Source: Longimicrobium sp. (lineage in GTDB: Bacteria > Gemmatimonadota > Gemmatimonadetes > Longimicrobiales > Longimicrobiaceae). From it: a DNA stretch of 64,000 bases. The notes beneath the pieces were generated by a model. That model searched no databases. It was not told the origin of the DNA and saw only the letters and a list, made by a program, of their open reading frames with translations. A program made the translations under genes and the position numbers. The stretch is taken from positions 58,432 to 122,431 of the forward strand of contig DASUYB010000143.1 in assembly GCA_036377595.1 (NCBI GenBank), read 5' to 3'. Numbering within the stretch: the first letter of the stretch is position 1; every line of letters begins with the position of its first letter. Below are positions 1-8,306 of this stretch, piece by piece.

Positions 1-1
1 C

Positions 2-1633
2 ACCGACCGCTACGTGCAGGTGGCGGGCGACCTCAAGCGCTCGCGCCTGCAGGAGCTGGAGCGCATCCTGGGCGAGCAGCTGGGCTACGCGGCGGGGAGC
101 CTGGCGCGCGAGGAGGCGGCGCTGCAGGGCTTCCGCGTGCGCACCATCACGCTGCCGACGGACCGCGGCTCGCCGGTGACGCCGGGGCTCGAGGTCACGC
201 AGAACCCGGTGCTGTCGAACTTCTTCTCGCTGAACATGGAGCGCGAGCAGATCCAGCGCGACCGCGACGACCTGGCCCGCGCGCTCTCGCAGGACGCCGC
301 CACGGTCTCGACGGTCGAGGCCATCCCCTCGGTGCAGAAGTCGTCGGCGCTGGTGCAGGCGCTGAGCGAGCTGACGCAGAAGCGCGCCGAGGAGCGGGCG
401 ATGAGCGGGCAGTTCACCGACCTGTACGTGCCGCTGCAGCGGCTGCGCGAGCAGGTGCGGACGCTCGAGCGGCAGACCATCCCCACGCTGTCGGCGCGGC
501 TCGACGCCGAGCTGGCCGGGCGCCAGCACGCCATCGACGGGCTGATCCAGTCGGCCTCCACGCAGCTGCGCGGGATCCCGCCGCGGGCCATCGAGGAGGC
601 GCGCCTGACGCGGCGGGTGGAGATCGCGCAGGACCTGTACAAGCTCCTGCAGCAGCGGCACGAGGAGGCGCGGCTGGCGGCGGTCACCACCATCCCCGAC
701 GTGCGGGTGCTGGACCGCGCCACCGAGCCCTACTCGCCGGTGCGCGACCCGCGGCTGCAGCTGATCCTGCTCTTCTCCCTGGCGGGGCTGGCGGCGGGCG
801 TGCTGGGCGCGATGCTGTACGACCGCGCCAACCCGCGGCTGGCGTATCCCGAGCAGGTCACCGAGGGGCTGGGGCTGCCGATCCTGGGCGCCATCCCGCG
901 GGCCCGCTCGGTGGGCGCGGGCGCGCGGGCGTCGTCGGTGTCGCCCGAGCTCCCCGAGGCGTTCCGGGCGCTGCGGCTGGGGCTGGTGCACGCCAGCGGC
1001 ACCGCGGGCCCGCTGGTGGTCACCATCACCAGCCCGGGGAGCGGCGACGGCAAGTCGTTCGTGTCCGCCAACCTGGCGCTGACCTTCGCCGAGCAGGGGC
1101 ACCGGGTGCTGCTGATCGACGCCGACCTGCGGCGCGGCACGCTGCACCGCGTCCTGGGCGTGGAGCGGAAGCCGGGCTTGAGCGACTACCTGGCGGGGAA
1201 TGCCACGCGGGCCGACGTGGTCCAGCGCACGCCGTACGAGGGCGTGCACATGATCGCGGGGGGCACGCGGGCGGGGCGGGGGCCGGAGCTGCTGAGCACG
1301 CCGGCCATGGCCGAGCTGCTGGCCGACCTGCGCTCGGCGTACCGGGTGATCCTGATCGACAGCCCGCCGATCGGGGCGTGCGTGGACCCGCTGGTGCTGG
1401 CCACGCTCAGCCGCGACATGCTGATGGTGCTGCGCAACGGCGCCACCGACCGGCAGCTGGCCGAGTGGAACCTGGACCTGGTGGACCGGCTGCCGATCCG
1501 CGTGCTGGGCGCGGTGATCAATGGCATCGCCGCCAAGGGCGCCTACCGCGCCTACCGTTACTTGAAGGGCTACGACTACCAGGCGCTGCCTGAGGACTCC
1601 ACCTCCGCGCCGAGGCTGCAGCCGGTGGCGTAA
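2..1633 (+). CDS. Wzc/GumC-type polysaccharide co-polymerase with tyrosine autokinase domain (5' truncated)
   Basis: The reading frame is already open at base 2, so the N-terminus lies outside the window. The visible first 240 residues are coiled-coil-rich periplasmic GNVR-type sequence. A membrane segment follows (LILLFSLAGLAAGVLGAML, about bases 757-815), then a cytoplasmic BY-kinase domain with Walker A (SPGSGDGKS), Walker A' (VLLIDADLRRG) and Walker B (VILIDSPP). The C-terminus has the expected tyrosine cluster (AYRAYRYLKGYDYQ), the autophosphorylation tail of this family. Such proteins control chain length and export of capsule or exopolysaccharide from the inner membrane. The Wza-like gene at 3347 and the epimerase at 4558 fit one exopolysaccharide locus that continues upstream of the window. 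Confidence 0.93.
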   Translation, partial: TDRYVQVAGDLKRSRLQELERILGEQLGYAAGSLAREEAALQGFRVRTITLPTDRGSPVTPGLEVTQNPVLSNFFSLNMEREQIQRDRDDLARALSQDAATVSTVEAIPSVQKSSALVQALSELTQKRAEERAMSGQFTDLYVPLQRLREQVRTLERQTIPTLSARLDAELAGRQHAIDGLIQSASTQLRGIPPRAIEEARLTRRVEIAQDLYKLLQQRHEEARLAAVTTIPDVRVLDRATEPYSPVRDPRLQLILLFSLAGLAAGVLGAMLYDRANPRLAYPEQVTEGLGLPILGAIPRARSVGAGARASSVSPELPEAFRALRLGLVHASGTAGPLVVTITSPGSGDGKSFVSANLALTFAEQGHRVLLIDADLRRGTLHRVLGVERKPGLSDYLAGNATRADVVQRTPYEGVHMIAGGTRAGRGPELLSTPAMAELLADLRSAYRVILIDSPPIGACVDPLVLATLSRDMLMVLRNGATDRQLAEWNLDLVDRLPIRVLGAVINGIAAKGAYRAYRYLKGYDYQALPEDSTSAPRLQPVA

Positions 1634-1664
1634 GGCAGCGAGTGCGGAAGTGCGTGAGTGCGAT

Positions 1665-1696
1665 AGTGCGCCGGCGTCGAGAGATGCCGGCGCACT
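1665..1696 (+). terminator. Intrinsic terminator after the tyrosine kinase gene
   Basis: A perfect 11-bp stem (AGTGCGCCGGC / GCCGGCGCACT) with a 10-nt loop is followed by TT. It lies 31 bp after the stop codon and is preceded by GTGCGTGAGTGCG units of a dispersed repeat. Confidence 0.6.
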
Positions 1697-1726
1697 TTGC
1701 ACTCTGGGATAATGAAAACTGCAAGT

Positions 1727-1798
1727 CTCACGCAGAGTCAGCAGGGTCAGCAGAGAACTGCAGCTGTTTCTCTGCTGACCCTGCTGACTCTGCGTGAG
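1727..1798. repeat. Long perfect palindrome, CTCTGCGTGAG family, copy 1
   Basis: Two perfect 30-nt inverted arms (1727-1756 and 1769-1798) flank a 12-nt loop. The arms are built from short units (CAGAG, GTCAGCAGG) and end in CTCACGCAGAG. The same ends recur in palindromes at 5589, 52894 and 54583. A further half-arm with CTCCGCGGCTCCGCGTGAGG lies at 1824-1852. This accounts for most of the gene-free stretch 1634-1959. Confidence 0.9.
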
Positions 1799-1893
1799 GT
1801 CGAAGTTCTTTCCTTCCGCAGTCCGCCGCGTCTCCGCGGCTCCGCGTGAGGCCCTTCATCGCCTGGGGACCGCGAGGAGAGCATGGGAGAACG

Positions 1894-1929
1894 CGAAGAG
1901 CCCCGGCCGTGTGAGACCGGGGCTCTTCG
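1894..1929. terminator. Bidirectional hairpin terminator
   Basis: A 13-bp stem (CGAAGAGCCCCGG / CCGGGGCTCTTCG) with a 10-nt loop lies just past the stop codon of the minus-strand regulator gene ending at 1960. Confidence 0.65.
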
Positions 1930-1959
1930 TGGGATCCGAGGCGTGGGGGCTCGGGGAAA

Positions 1960-2937
1960 TCAGGCGGGTGGGGCAGGGGCGGCCGCGGCGGGCTCGACGG
2001 CGATCTCGACGTGATGGGCGCCGTTGCCGTTCTTCGTCTTCCCGTTCCCGCTCCCCTTGCCGTGCCCGAGCGCGGCGTGCAGGTCGTCGGCGGCGTGGGC
2101 CAGCAGGTCGGCCGCCTGCACCCGCGGCGTTCCCGAGCCGTCGATGGCGAAGCGCCCCGCGTACACCCGCGGCGCGGGCGCGCCGTCGCGCGCCAGCTCG
2201 CGCTGCACCGTGCCGCAGAGCCGCTCGGCCAGCCGCTCGGCGCCCTCCCACCCGGTGGCCGGTGCCAGCACCGCGAACTCGCCGCGGCTGATCAGCCCGA
2301 TCACGTCGGAGGTGCGCCCGGTCAGCCGCAGCAGCTCGGCCACGCTGTCGGTGCGCCCGTCCATCCCCACGCCCTCGCCCGACGTGTCGGCGTGGAAGGC
2401 GATGCAGGCGAGCGGACGGTGGTTGCGGTACGCGTCGGCCACCATCTCCTGCGCCCGCCGCACCAGCCCCGCCGCGTTGTACAGCCCGCTGGCCGCGTCC
2501 AGCAGCCCCCGCTCCTCGGCCGCCGCCACCTCGCGCCGCACGGAGGCCAGGGCGCGCACCTTCAGCACCAGCTCCTCGGGGTCGAGGGGGAACCCGAACG
2601 CGTCCCACGCCCCGGCGCGCATCGCCGCCAGCCGGTCCATCCGCGAGATGGTGCCCGCCGAGGCCACCAGCACCGGCGTGCTCGAGCCCAGGCGAGGATG
2701 CGCGCGCAGCGCGCGGCACAGCGCCTCGGTGCCGTCGAGCCCGTGCTCGGCCTCGAGCAGCACCACGTCGGGCTCCAGCTCGTCGAAGCGCGCGTAGGCG
2801 TCGTCGTGGTCCGACGCGCGCGCCACCAGGCAGCCGTACGGGGTCAGGATGCTCTCGAACGAGCGAGCCAGCCATTCCGTGCGGCTGTACACCAGCACCG
2901 TGGGGGGGTGTGCGGGGGAAGTCGGGATCGAGGGCAT
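1960..2937 (-). CDS. Degenerate response regulator: pseudo-receiver plus pseudo-GGDEF domain
   Basis: The 325-aa start at 2937 (MPSIPTSPAHPPTVLVYS) was chosen over an upstream ATG because the receiver fold begins right after it. The N-terminal third resembles a CheY-like receiver, but the acidic pair is missing (VLVYSRTEW instead of VLVVDDE) and the phospho-acceptor position reads PDVVLLEAEHG, with Glu for Asp. The C-terminal part resembles a diguanylate cyclase with SRGEF at the GGDEF position, so catalysis is unlikely. The tail is Gly/Asn/Lys- and Ala/Pro-rich. It lies between two exopolysaccharide genes on the opposite strand and may sense or relay without phosphotransfer; that role is inference. 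Confidence 0.75.
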   Translation of the reverse strand: MPSIPTSPAHPPTVLVYSRTEWLARSFESILTPYGCLVARASDHDDAYARFDELEPDVVLLEAEHGLDGTEALCRALRAHPRLGSSTPVLVASAGTISRMDRLAAMRAGAWDAFGFPLDPEELVLKVRALASVRREVAAAEERGLLDAASGLYNAAGLVRRAQEMVADAYRNHRPLACIAFHADTSGEGVGMDGRTDSVAELLRLTGRTSDVIGLISRGEFAVLAPATGWEGAERLAERLCGTVQRELARDGAPAPRVYAGRFAIDGSGTPRVQAADLLAHAADDLHAALGHGKGSGNGKTKNGNGAHHVEIAVEPAAAAPAPPA

Positions 2938-3346
2938 CGCTCGGATGGTGTGGGGGCGCCCGGCGCGGACATGGGGGGCAGGTCCGTGCCGGACGCGGGG
3001 GGAATTTGCGGCGGGGGACTGCACGACCCGTGCTGCGTGCTCCGGCGTGCGAAAGCCAAGCATTTGCAGCTATTTAGCCGAAAGGAGACAGGCTGCGGGT
3101 GCTGCGTGCGCCCGACACCTGTGCGGTCGCGCCCGTCCCACGCGCAGCATGTTGCACGCGCGCCACACCTGGCGGGCGGCGCCGACGGCCGGGGGCGCCG
3201 CGCGGGCGGGCGCGCGGGGAGAAAGCGCCCGTGCGGCCAGCGTTTTCGCCGCGGCGGCGCCCCGGCACCAACGTTGATCTTCCCTGCCGCCGCCGGCCGC
3301 CCGCCGTCCTCCGGCGGCCGCCTTCCCACGCCCGGAGCACCATCCC
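2938..3346. other. Divergent intergenic region
   Basis: This 409-bp gap between the minus-strand regulator and the plus-strand export gene must hold both promoters. It has one locally AT-richer patch (about 3055-3085, GCATTTGCAGCTATTTAGCC). No clear hairpin, repeat or consensus promoter was recognised. Confidence 0.5.
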
Positions 3347-4129
3347 ATGAAGCCCATCCAGCGATCCCTCCTCGTCCTGGCCGCCGCGCTGCTGGCCGGC
3401 ACCGCCGGCGCGCGCGCGCAGGCCGCCGCCCAGCCCGGGTGGGACCCCGGCCGGGTGCAGCTGAACCGCGCCGACCTGCAGGCGCTGCTGGCCAGCTACG
3501 AGCAGGCCGCCACCTCGCCCGCGCACAGCGAACGCTACCGCGCCCAGGCCCGCGTCCGCGCCGAGGCCATCCGCACCCGCCTGCAGGAAGGCGACGTGCA
3601 GCCGGGCGACCAGGTGGCGCTGCTGGTGGAGGGGCAGGAGGCGCTGACCGACACCTTCACCGTGCGCGAGGGGAGCGTGATCTTCCTCCCGCAGATCGGC
3701 GACGTGCCGGTGCGCGGGCTGCTGCGCTCGGAGCTGGAGGGGCGCCTGCGCGAGCACCTGTCGAAGTACCTGCGCAACCCCGTGGTGCGCGCGCGGCCGC
3801 TGGTGCGGGTGGCGGTGGAGGGCGAGGTGGGGCGTCCCGGCTGGTACGTGGTGCCGGCCGACGCGCTGGTGACGGACGTGCTGATGCTGGCCGGCGGGCC
3901 GCAGTCGAACACGTCGACGGCGCGGCTGCGGATCGAGCGCCAGGGCGTGCCGGTGTGGCAGGGGCCCATCCTGGCCGAGGCGCTGGCGCAGGGGCGGACG
4001 CTGGACGCCATGGGCATCCACCCCGGCGACCGCTTCTTCCTTCCCGGGAAGCCGGCCAACGCGGCGGGGACGGTGATGCGCGGGCTGCCGGTGGTGCTGT
4101 CGCTGGTGCTGGCCGCCTCGCGGCTGTAG
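3347..4129 (+). CDS. Wza-type polysaccharide export protein (SLBB domain)
   Basis: The 260-aa protein has a signal peptide (MKPIQRSLLVLAAALLAGTAGARAQ, no lipobox Cys). A Poly_export domain follows around residues 85-140 (VQPGDQVALLVEGQEALTDTF ... LPQIGDVPVRG), then an SLBB beta-grasp module around 155-230 (VAVEGEVGRPGWYVVPADALVTDVLMLAGG), and a hydrophobic C-terminal helix (PVVLSLVLAASRL). This is the architecture of outer-membrane/periplasmic exopolysaccharide export proteins. It would pair with the kinase at 2-1633. It is shorter than Escherichia coli Wza and lacks its lipid anchor. Confidence 0.88.
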   Translation: MKPIQRSLLVLAAALLAGTAGARAQAAAQPGWDPGRVQLNRADLQALLASYEQAATSPAHSERYRAQARVRAEAIRTRLQEGDVQPGDQVALLVEGQEALTDTFTVREGSVIFLPQIGDVPVRGLLRSELEGRLREHLSKYLRNPVVRARPLVRVAVEGEVGRPGWYVVPADALVTDVLMLAGGPQSNTSTARLRIERQGVPVWQGPILAEALAQGRTLDAMGIHPGDRFFLPGKPANAAGTVMRGLPVVLSLVLAASRL

Positions 4130-4141
4130 GCGCGGTGAAAA

Positions 4142-4166
4142 GCTCCGGCGCGTCAGGCGCCGGAGC
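4142..4166. terminator. Hairpin between convergent genes
   Basis: A perfect 10-bp stem (GCTCCGGCGC / GCGCCGGAGC) with a 5-nt loop sits just after the export gene. The loop contains the stop codon of the minus-strand gene at 4153, so one hairpin may serve both genes. Confidence 0.6.
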
Positions 4167-4431
4167 CGTTGCCGTTGTGCGAAAGCTCGGCGCCCACGGC
4201 GCGCTCCAGCAGGTCGGGCCACACCTCGTCGAGCGAGCGGACGCCCAGCAGGCGCTCGGTGTAGCCGTTCCCGCGGAGGGCGCAGCGCACGATCAGGCCG
4301 CCGCGGAAGTGCGGATGGCGGCTCCACCCGGCGGGGTCGGCGTACATGAGACGGGCGTACGCGTCCCGCGCGGCGGGCGGAAGCCACTGCCGCAGGAAGG
4401 CTGAGACCTCGTCGCGGGTCGTGGGGTCCAT
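4153..4431 (-). CDS. Small conserved-looking hypothetical protein (92 aa)
   Basis: The start is ATG at 4431 (MDPTTRDEVSAFLRQWLPP). The sequence looks like a folded helical domain with several aromatic residues (YARLMYADPAGWSRHPHFRGG, then LDEVWPDLLERAVG) and ends in a short Asn/Gly tail. It resembles small DUF6794-type domains, but that assignment is from memory of the pattern and weak. A longer frame extending to 5355 is a shadow of the epimerase gene. Function unknown. Confidence 0.6.
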   Translation of the reverse strand: MDPTTRDEVSAFLRQWLPPAARDAYARLMYADPAGWSRHPHFRGGLIVRCALRGNGYTERLLGVRSLDEVWPDLLERAVGAELSHNGNGSGA

Positions 4432-4557
4432 GGCTGGGCGATGCTGACTGGCAGGAGAGTCCCCGTCCCAAACCCGCAGCATCCCGCGTGCCGCGCGGCG
4501 CCGCCCCATCGCACGAATCTTTCCCATCTCGATCTTCCCACCTTGATTATACGAACA

Positions 4558-5568
4558 ATGGCTGATAAGGGCCTGCGGGTACTGGTGACCGGGGGTGCGG
4601 GATTCATCGGCTCCCATGTGGCCGCGGCGTACGTGCGGCGCGGCGATTCCGTGACGGTGCTCGACTCCCTGGTGCACGGCTCGCGCGACCGCGTCCCGGC
4701 CGGGGCGGAGCTGGTGGAGATGGACGTGCGGGATGCGGCCGCCGCCGAGCTGGTGCGCGACGGCTGCTTCGACGTGGTGAGCCTGCACGCCGCCCAGATC
4801 GACGTGCGCGACTCCGTCGCCCGCCCGCGCTTCGACGCCTCGGTGAACCTCGACGGGCTGCTGAACCTGCTCGAGGCGGTGCGCGCGGCGGGGCGGGGGC
4901 GGGTGGTCTTCGCCTCGTCCGGCGGCGCCATCTACGGCAACGCGCGCACGCGGCCGACGCGCGAGGGCGCGGCCAAGCGGCCGGAGAGCCCGTACGGCGT
5001 GGGGAAGCTGGCGGGCGAGCACTATCTCCATGCCTTCCACCGCACGCACAGGCTCGACTACGTGGCCCTGCGCTACGCCAACGTCTACGGCCCGGGGCAG
5101 GACCCCAACGGCGAGGGCGGCGTGGTGGCCGTCTTCTGCTCGCGGCTGGCGGAGGGCGCGCCGCTCACCGTCTACGGCGACGGCGAGCAGACGCGCGACT
5201 ACGTGCACGTGGCCGACGTGGTGCGCGCGAACCTGCTCGTCTCCGGCCTCGCGCTGCCGCCGGGCGGCTCGGTGGACGCGCGCGCGTTCAACGTGGGGAC
5301 GGGGACGGAGACCTCCGTCAACGCCTTGGCGTCGGTGCTGATGGGCGTCGCCCACGCGCCCGCCATCGTCCGTCGCGCGCCGGCGCGCCCCGGCGAGGTG
5401 CGCCGCTCCTGCCTGGGCGCGGAGAAGCTGCGGCGGCTGGGATGGCGTCCCGGGCTGACGCTCGAGGAGGGGATGCGCGAGACCTTTGCCTGGGTGCGCG
5501 CGCAGTCCGCCGCGCCGGCCGAGCCTACGCCGTCCAAGCGCCGCGTCCGCGTCCCCGCCGTGATCTGA
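4558..5568 (+). CDS. NAD-dependent epimerase/dehydratase (UDP-glucose 4-epimerase-like, extended SDR)
   Basis: The 336-aa protein starts at ATG 4558 (MADKGLRVLVTGGAG). The Rossmann glycine motif GGAGFIG is at residues 11-17. The catalytic region contains ASSGGAIYG and the YGVGK tetrad (YxxxK), and the NVYGPGQDPNGEGGVV substrate loop is typical of nucleotide-sugar 4-epimerases. DYVHVADVV and the C-terminal LGWRPGLTLEEGMRETFAW complete the fold. It probably supplies an activated sugar for the neighbouring exopolysaccharide pathway. The exact sugar cannot be told from sequence. Confidence 0.9.
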   Translation: MADKGLRVLVTGGAGFIGSHVAAAYVRRGDSVTVLDSLVHGSRDRVPAGAELVEMDVRDAAAAELVRDGCFDVVSLHAAQIDVRDSVARPRFDASVNLDGLLNLLEAVRAAGRGRVVFASSGGAIYGNARTRPTREGAAKRPESPYGVGKLAGEHYLHAFHRTHRLDYVALRYANVYGPGQDPNGEGGVVAVFCSRLAEGAPLTVYGDGEQTRDYVHVADVVRANLLVSGLALPPGGSVDARAFNVGTGTETSVNALASVLMGVAHAPAIVRRAPARPGEVRRSCLGAEKLRRLGWRPGLTLEEGMRETFAWVRAQSAAPAEPTPSKRRVRVPAVI

Positions 5569-5588
5569 ATCTCCAGAAAAGACCTGGG

Positions 5589-5652
5589 CTCACGCGGAGA
5601 AGCAGAGGCAGCGGAGAACTCATCTCTGCTGCCTCTGCTGCTCTGCGTGAGA
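5589..5652. repeat. Long palindrome, CTCTGCGTGAG family, copy 2
   Basis: Arms 5589-5617 and 5624-5652 (29 nt) pair with three mismatches that become G-U pairs in RNA. It lies between the convergent epimerase and glycosidase genes and may act as a terminator for both. The internal units are GCAGAGGCAGC. Confidence 0.85.
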
Positions 5653-5668
5653 CTGCTGTTTTCAGGAT

Positions 5669-7003
5669 TTATCGATTCGACCCCGTAGCCGTCGCGGTCG
5701 ATTGGAGCCAGGGCATCGGGGGGACGACGGCGACGTCGCGGAACGGGCCCTCGGGGAGGCGCCGCAGCAGGTTCGTCGACACCACCTGGCCGTAGAAGTA
5801 GATGGAGAAGCCGTTCACGCCCAGCTCGCGGCCGATGCGGATCTCCCGCTCCACCTCGTCGGCGCCCAGGCCCGCGAGGATGCCGGCGTAGACGTGGCGG
5901 CCGCTCGGCTGCACCCCCGCCACCTGGTCGCGTACGATGCAGCGCCAGTCGCCGTGCTGCTCCTGCGTGTAGCCGCACGCGGGGGTGGTCACGGTGGAGT
6001 ACGTCATCGGCACGGCGGCGTCGAAATAGCCGTCGCGCGCCCACGTCCACGGGTCCTGGAAGTACTGGTCGATGCCGCTCGACGACGGCCGGGCCAGCGC
6101 GTCCCAGCCGAACCGCCGCCGGTCGTAGATCGGCCACACGGCCGCGGAGAGCGGCACCGGACGCACGGCGTGGATGCTGTCGTAGACCTCGCGCACGGTG
6201 CGGTTCACCAGCTCGCGCCGGAAGCGCGCCCACCCGGCCGAATCGGCGCGCGGGTCGCGGCCGAACTCCGCCAGCGCGGCGGAATCCCACCCGAACTCCT
6301 CGCCGGGGTAGCGGATGCGGTCCAGGTGCACGCCGTCGACGTCGTAGCGCCGCACCACGTCGGCCGCCACGCGCGCCAGGTGCGTGCGCACGCCGGGGAC
6401 GGCGGGGGAGAGGAAGACGTAGTCCTCGCCGTTGGGGCAGCGGTGCAGCCGCCCCGACCGGGTCCGCACCGCCCACTCCGGGTGGTCGATCAGCACGTGG
6501 TTCGGCTGCCCCGGCGCGCTCGGCCGCAGCATCCCGCATTTCGCGGACGACTCGGACTCCCACCCGGAGAGCGCGTTGATCCACGCGTGCAGCTGCAGCC
6601 CGTTCCGGTGCGCCTCGCGCACCGCCAGCTCCAGCGGATCGGTCGCCGGGGGAACGCCGCCCAGCCGGCCGCAGAGCCGGATCGAGCAGGGGTCCAGCTG
6701 CGACGGATAGAGGGCGTCGGAGGGCCCGCGCACCTGCAGGTAGACGATGTTGAAGTGCGCCCGCGCAGCCAGCCGCATCACCTCGGGGATGGTGGCGGTG
6801 TTGTAGTCCATCCGCGGCACCCAGATCGCCCGCGCCTCCACCATCGGCGGCTTTGCGCCGGACGCGCGGACCGCGGCGGGTCGCGGCGCCGTCGCGGCGA
6901 CCGGCGGGAGCGTCGGGGTCACGTTCCGCGGGCGCGAGGCGGCGCCCATGAACAGCACGGGAAGAACGGCGAGCAGGGGGATTCCCAGCAGGTACTTCAT
7001 CAT
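5669..7003 (-). CDS. GHL10/DUF187-type glycoside hydrolase-like secreted protein
   Basis: The 444-aa protein has an N-terminal signal or anchor segment (YLLGIPLLAVLPVLFMGAA). It is then a (beta/alpha)8-type family recognised from EARAIWVPRMDYNTATIPEVM, FNIVYLQVRG, GLQLHAWINALSGWE, VDGVHLDRIRYPGEEFGWD and a late PMTYSTVTTP segment. The Asp in VHLDRIRYPG and the following Glu are the usual candidate catalytic acids. The family (YngK-like) is thought to act on polysaccharides. It is convergent with the epimerase gene. Substrate unknown; a periplasmic or surface location is inferred from the signal. Confidence 0.85.
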   Translation of the reverse strand: MMKYLLGIPLLAVLPVLFMGAASRPRNVTPTLPPVAATAPRPAAVRASGAKPPMVEARAIWVPRMDYNTATIPEVMRLAARAHFNIVYLQVRGPSDALYPSQLDPCSIRLCGRLGGVPPATDPLELAVREAHRNGLQLHAWINALSGWESESSAKCGMLRPSAPGQPNHVLIDHPEWAVRTRSGRLHRCPNGEDYVFLSPAVPGVRTHLARVAADVVRRYDVDGVHLDRIRYPGEEFGWDSAALAEFGRDPRADSAGWARFRRELVNRTVREVYDSIHAVRPVPLSAAVWPIYDRRRFGWDALARPSSSGIDQYFQDPWTWARDGYFDAAVPMTYSTVTTPACGYTQEQHGDWRCIVRDQVAGVQPSGRHVYAGILAGLGADEVEREIRIGRELGVNGFSIYFYGQVVSTNLLRRLPEGPFRDVAVVPPMPWLQSTATATGSNR

Positions 7004-7044
7004 CTACCACACGGTTGAAGGACTTCGGATTCTGCGGACTGCGG

Positions 7045-7890
7045 TCACATCAGCCGCTGGAGGTCTTCCTCGAACGCCAGCGGCACCAGCTCGCCGCGCT
7101 GCCGGTTGGCCGCGCCGCCCAGGTGCTCGAGCGCGGCGGACGGCTTCGCGCGGGCCAGGTCGATCGCCTCGAGCGAGTCGCGGTCGGTGGCCAGGCGCAG
7201 CATCACCGCGTAGTGCGGATGCCCGGTGGCCGGGTTCGTCTCCACCCGGTAGCCGGTGACGTACACCGAGTCTGCGGCGGGCGGGAGGAGCCGGAAGGTG
7301 TCGCACGCGAACGCCAGCACGATCCCGCAGCACAGCTCGTCGTAGCGCGCGCGGGTCTGCGCCGCCGCCTCGCGCGGCCCCGGCGCCACGATGGACGGCG
7401 GCGGGAGCTCCACGGAGAGGCGGAGGGCGAGGTCCGCCTCGACCGCGACCGTGAACGCCGGGTCCACGGGAAGGCGGATGCGCTCGCGGTACGAGTAGAG
7501 CGCCTCGATCCACGCGTGCGGATCGGGCTCCAGCACCCGCCGCGCGAACCGGGCGACCGCCAGCCGGCGCGCGTACGCGTCCAACCCGTCGTCGTCACCC
7601 TCGTCGTGCGGCTGCGGGCCGGGGTCGGCGACGGCCTCCCACGCCACGCGCGTGAACGAGCGGGGATCCCGCACGTGCGCCAGCGCGTCCTCGTCGCCTG
7701 ACGGCGCGGGGGCGCCGAGCGCCGCGGGAACGCCGGGGATGCGCAGCTCGGGCGGATACCACGGCGGGGCGGGGAGCGGCGTGCCGCCGGCCGCCGCCAC
7801 GGGCGCGGGGGGCGGGCCGCCGGGGTGCGGATCCGCGGGGATGTCCTGGCCGCCGAAGAGCTTGAGCGAACGGAAAGGGTTCCAGCTCAC
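7045..7890 (-). CDS. Hypothetical protein (281 aa)
   Basis: No family was recognised. The N-terminus (MSWNPFRSLKLFGG) leads into a Pro/Gly/Ala-rich linker up to about residue 60, then a probable globular domain with aromatic and acidic patches (HAWIEALYSYRERIRLPVD, ARYDELCCGIVLAFACDTFRL). GTG 7890 is preferred to the ATG at 7896 because AGGAGG abuts that ATG with no spacer but lies 6 nt from the GTG. No signal peptide or membrane segment is evident. It follows the divergent region that also drives the methyltransferase gene at 8307. Confidence 0.65.
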   Translation of the reverse strand: MSWNPFRSLKLFGGQDIPADPHPGGPPPAPVAAAGGTPLPAPPWYPPELRIPGVPAALGAPAPSGDEDALAHVRDPRSFTRVAWEAVADPGPQPHDEGDDDGLDAYARRLAVARFARRVLEPDPHAWIEALYSYRERIRLPVDPAFTVAVEADLALRLSVELPPPSIVAPGPREAAAQTRARYDELCCGIVLAFACDTFRLLPPAADSVYVTGYRVETNPATGHPHYAVMLRLATDRDSLEAIDLARAKPSAALEHLGGAANRQRGELVPLAFEEDLQRLM

Positions 7891-8306
7891 CGTCATCCTC
7901 CTGGAAATATCGGTCGGATCCGGCGCCTTGCGAAGGGGGGGACCGCGCGTGGCGTGTCTATGGGGACGGGAGGCGGGGGGTGCCTGCCGGATGGGCGAAG
8001 ATGCGTCGCGATGTGTGCCGAAGGGTTATCGCGCGCGGACGGACGGCGCAAGCCGCGCGTTCTGCGGCGGCCGCGCCGCCGGGCGGAGGTCTCCCGCGAA
8101 GCCTTTGTGTCGCAACGGATAACGCGTTATCTTCCTCGCCGGACGGCATGGCCCCACCGCGACCCGGCGGCGGGGCCGTGTGCATCCGCCATCGTCGCCA
8201 TCCCCACGCGGCAGGGGATCTTTCCCGGCATCCGGCCGGTATTCCGCCGCTCAAGCATCGGCGTCCGTCGCGTTCCGTATCGCCCCGCTCCACCCATCCG
8301 TTGCGA
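7891..8306. other. Divergent intergenic region with a 14-bp perfect palindrome
   Basis: The gap separates divergent genes. At 8118-8131 it holds the perfect palindrome GATAACGCGTTATC, in an otherwise GC-rich stretch. An operator for a dimeric regulator is possible. No consensus promoter was assigned. Confidence 0.5.

Noticed and set aside
2011..4404. 797-aa plus-strand frame
   Set aside because: It crosses the antisense of the regulator, a promoter region and a shifted frame of the export gene; no domain is visible.
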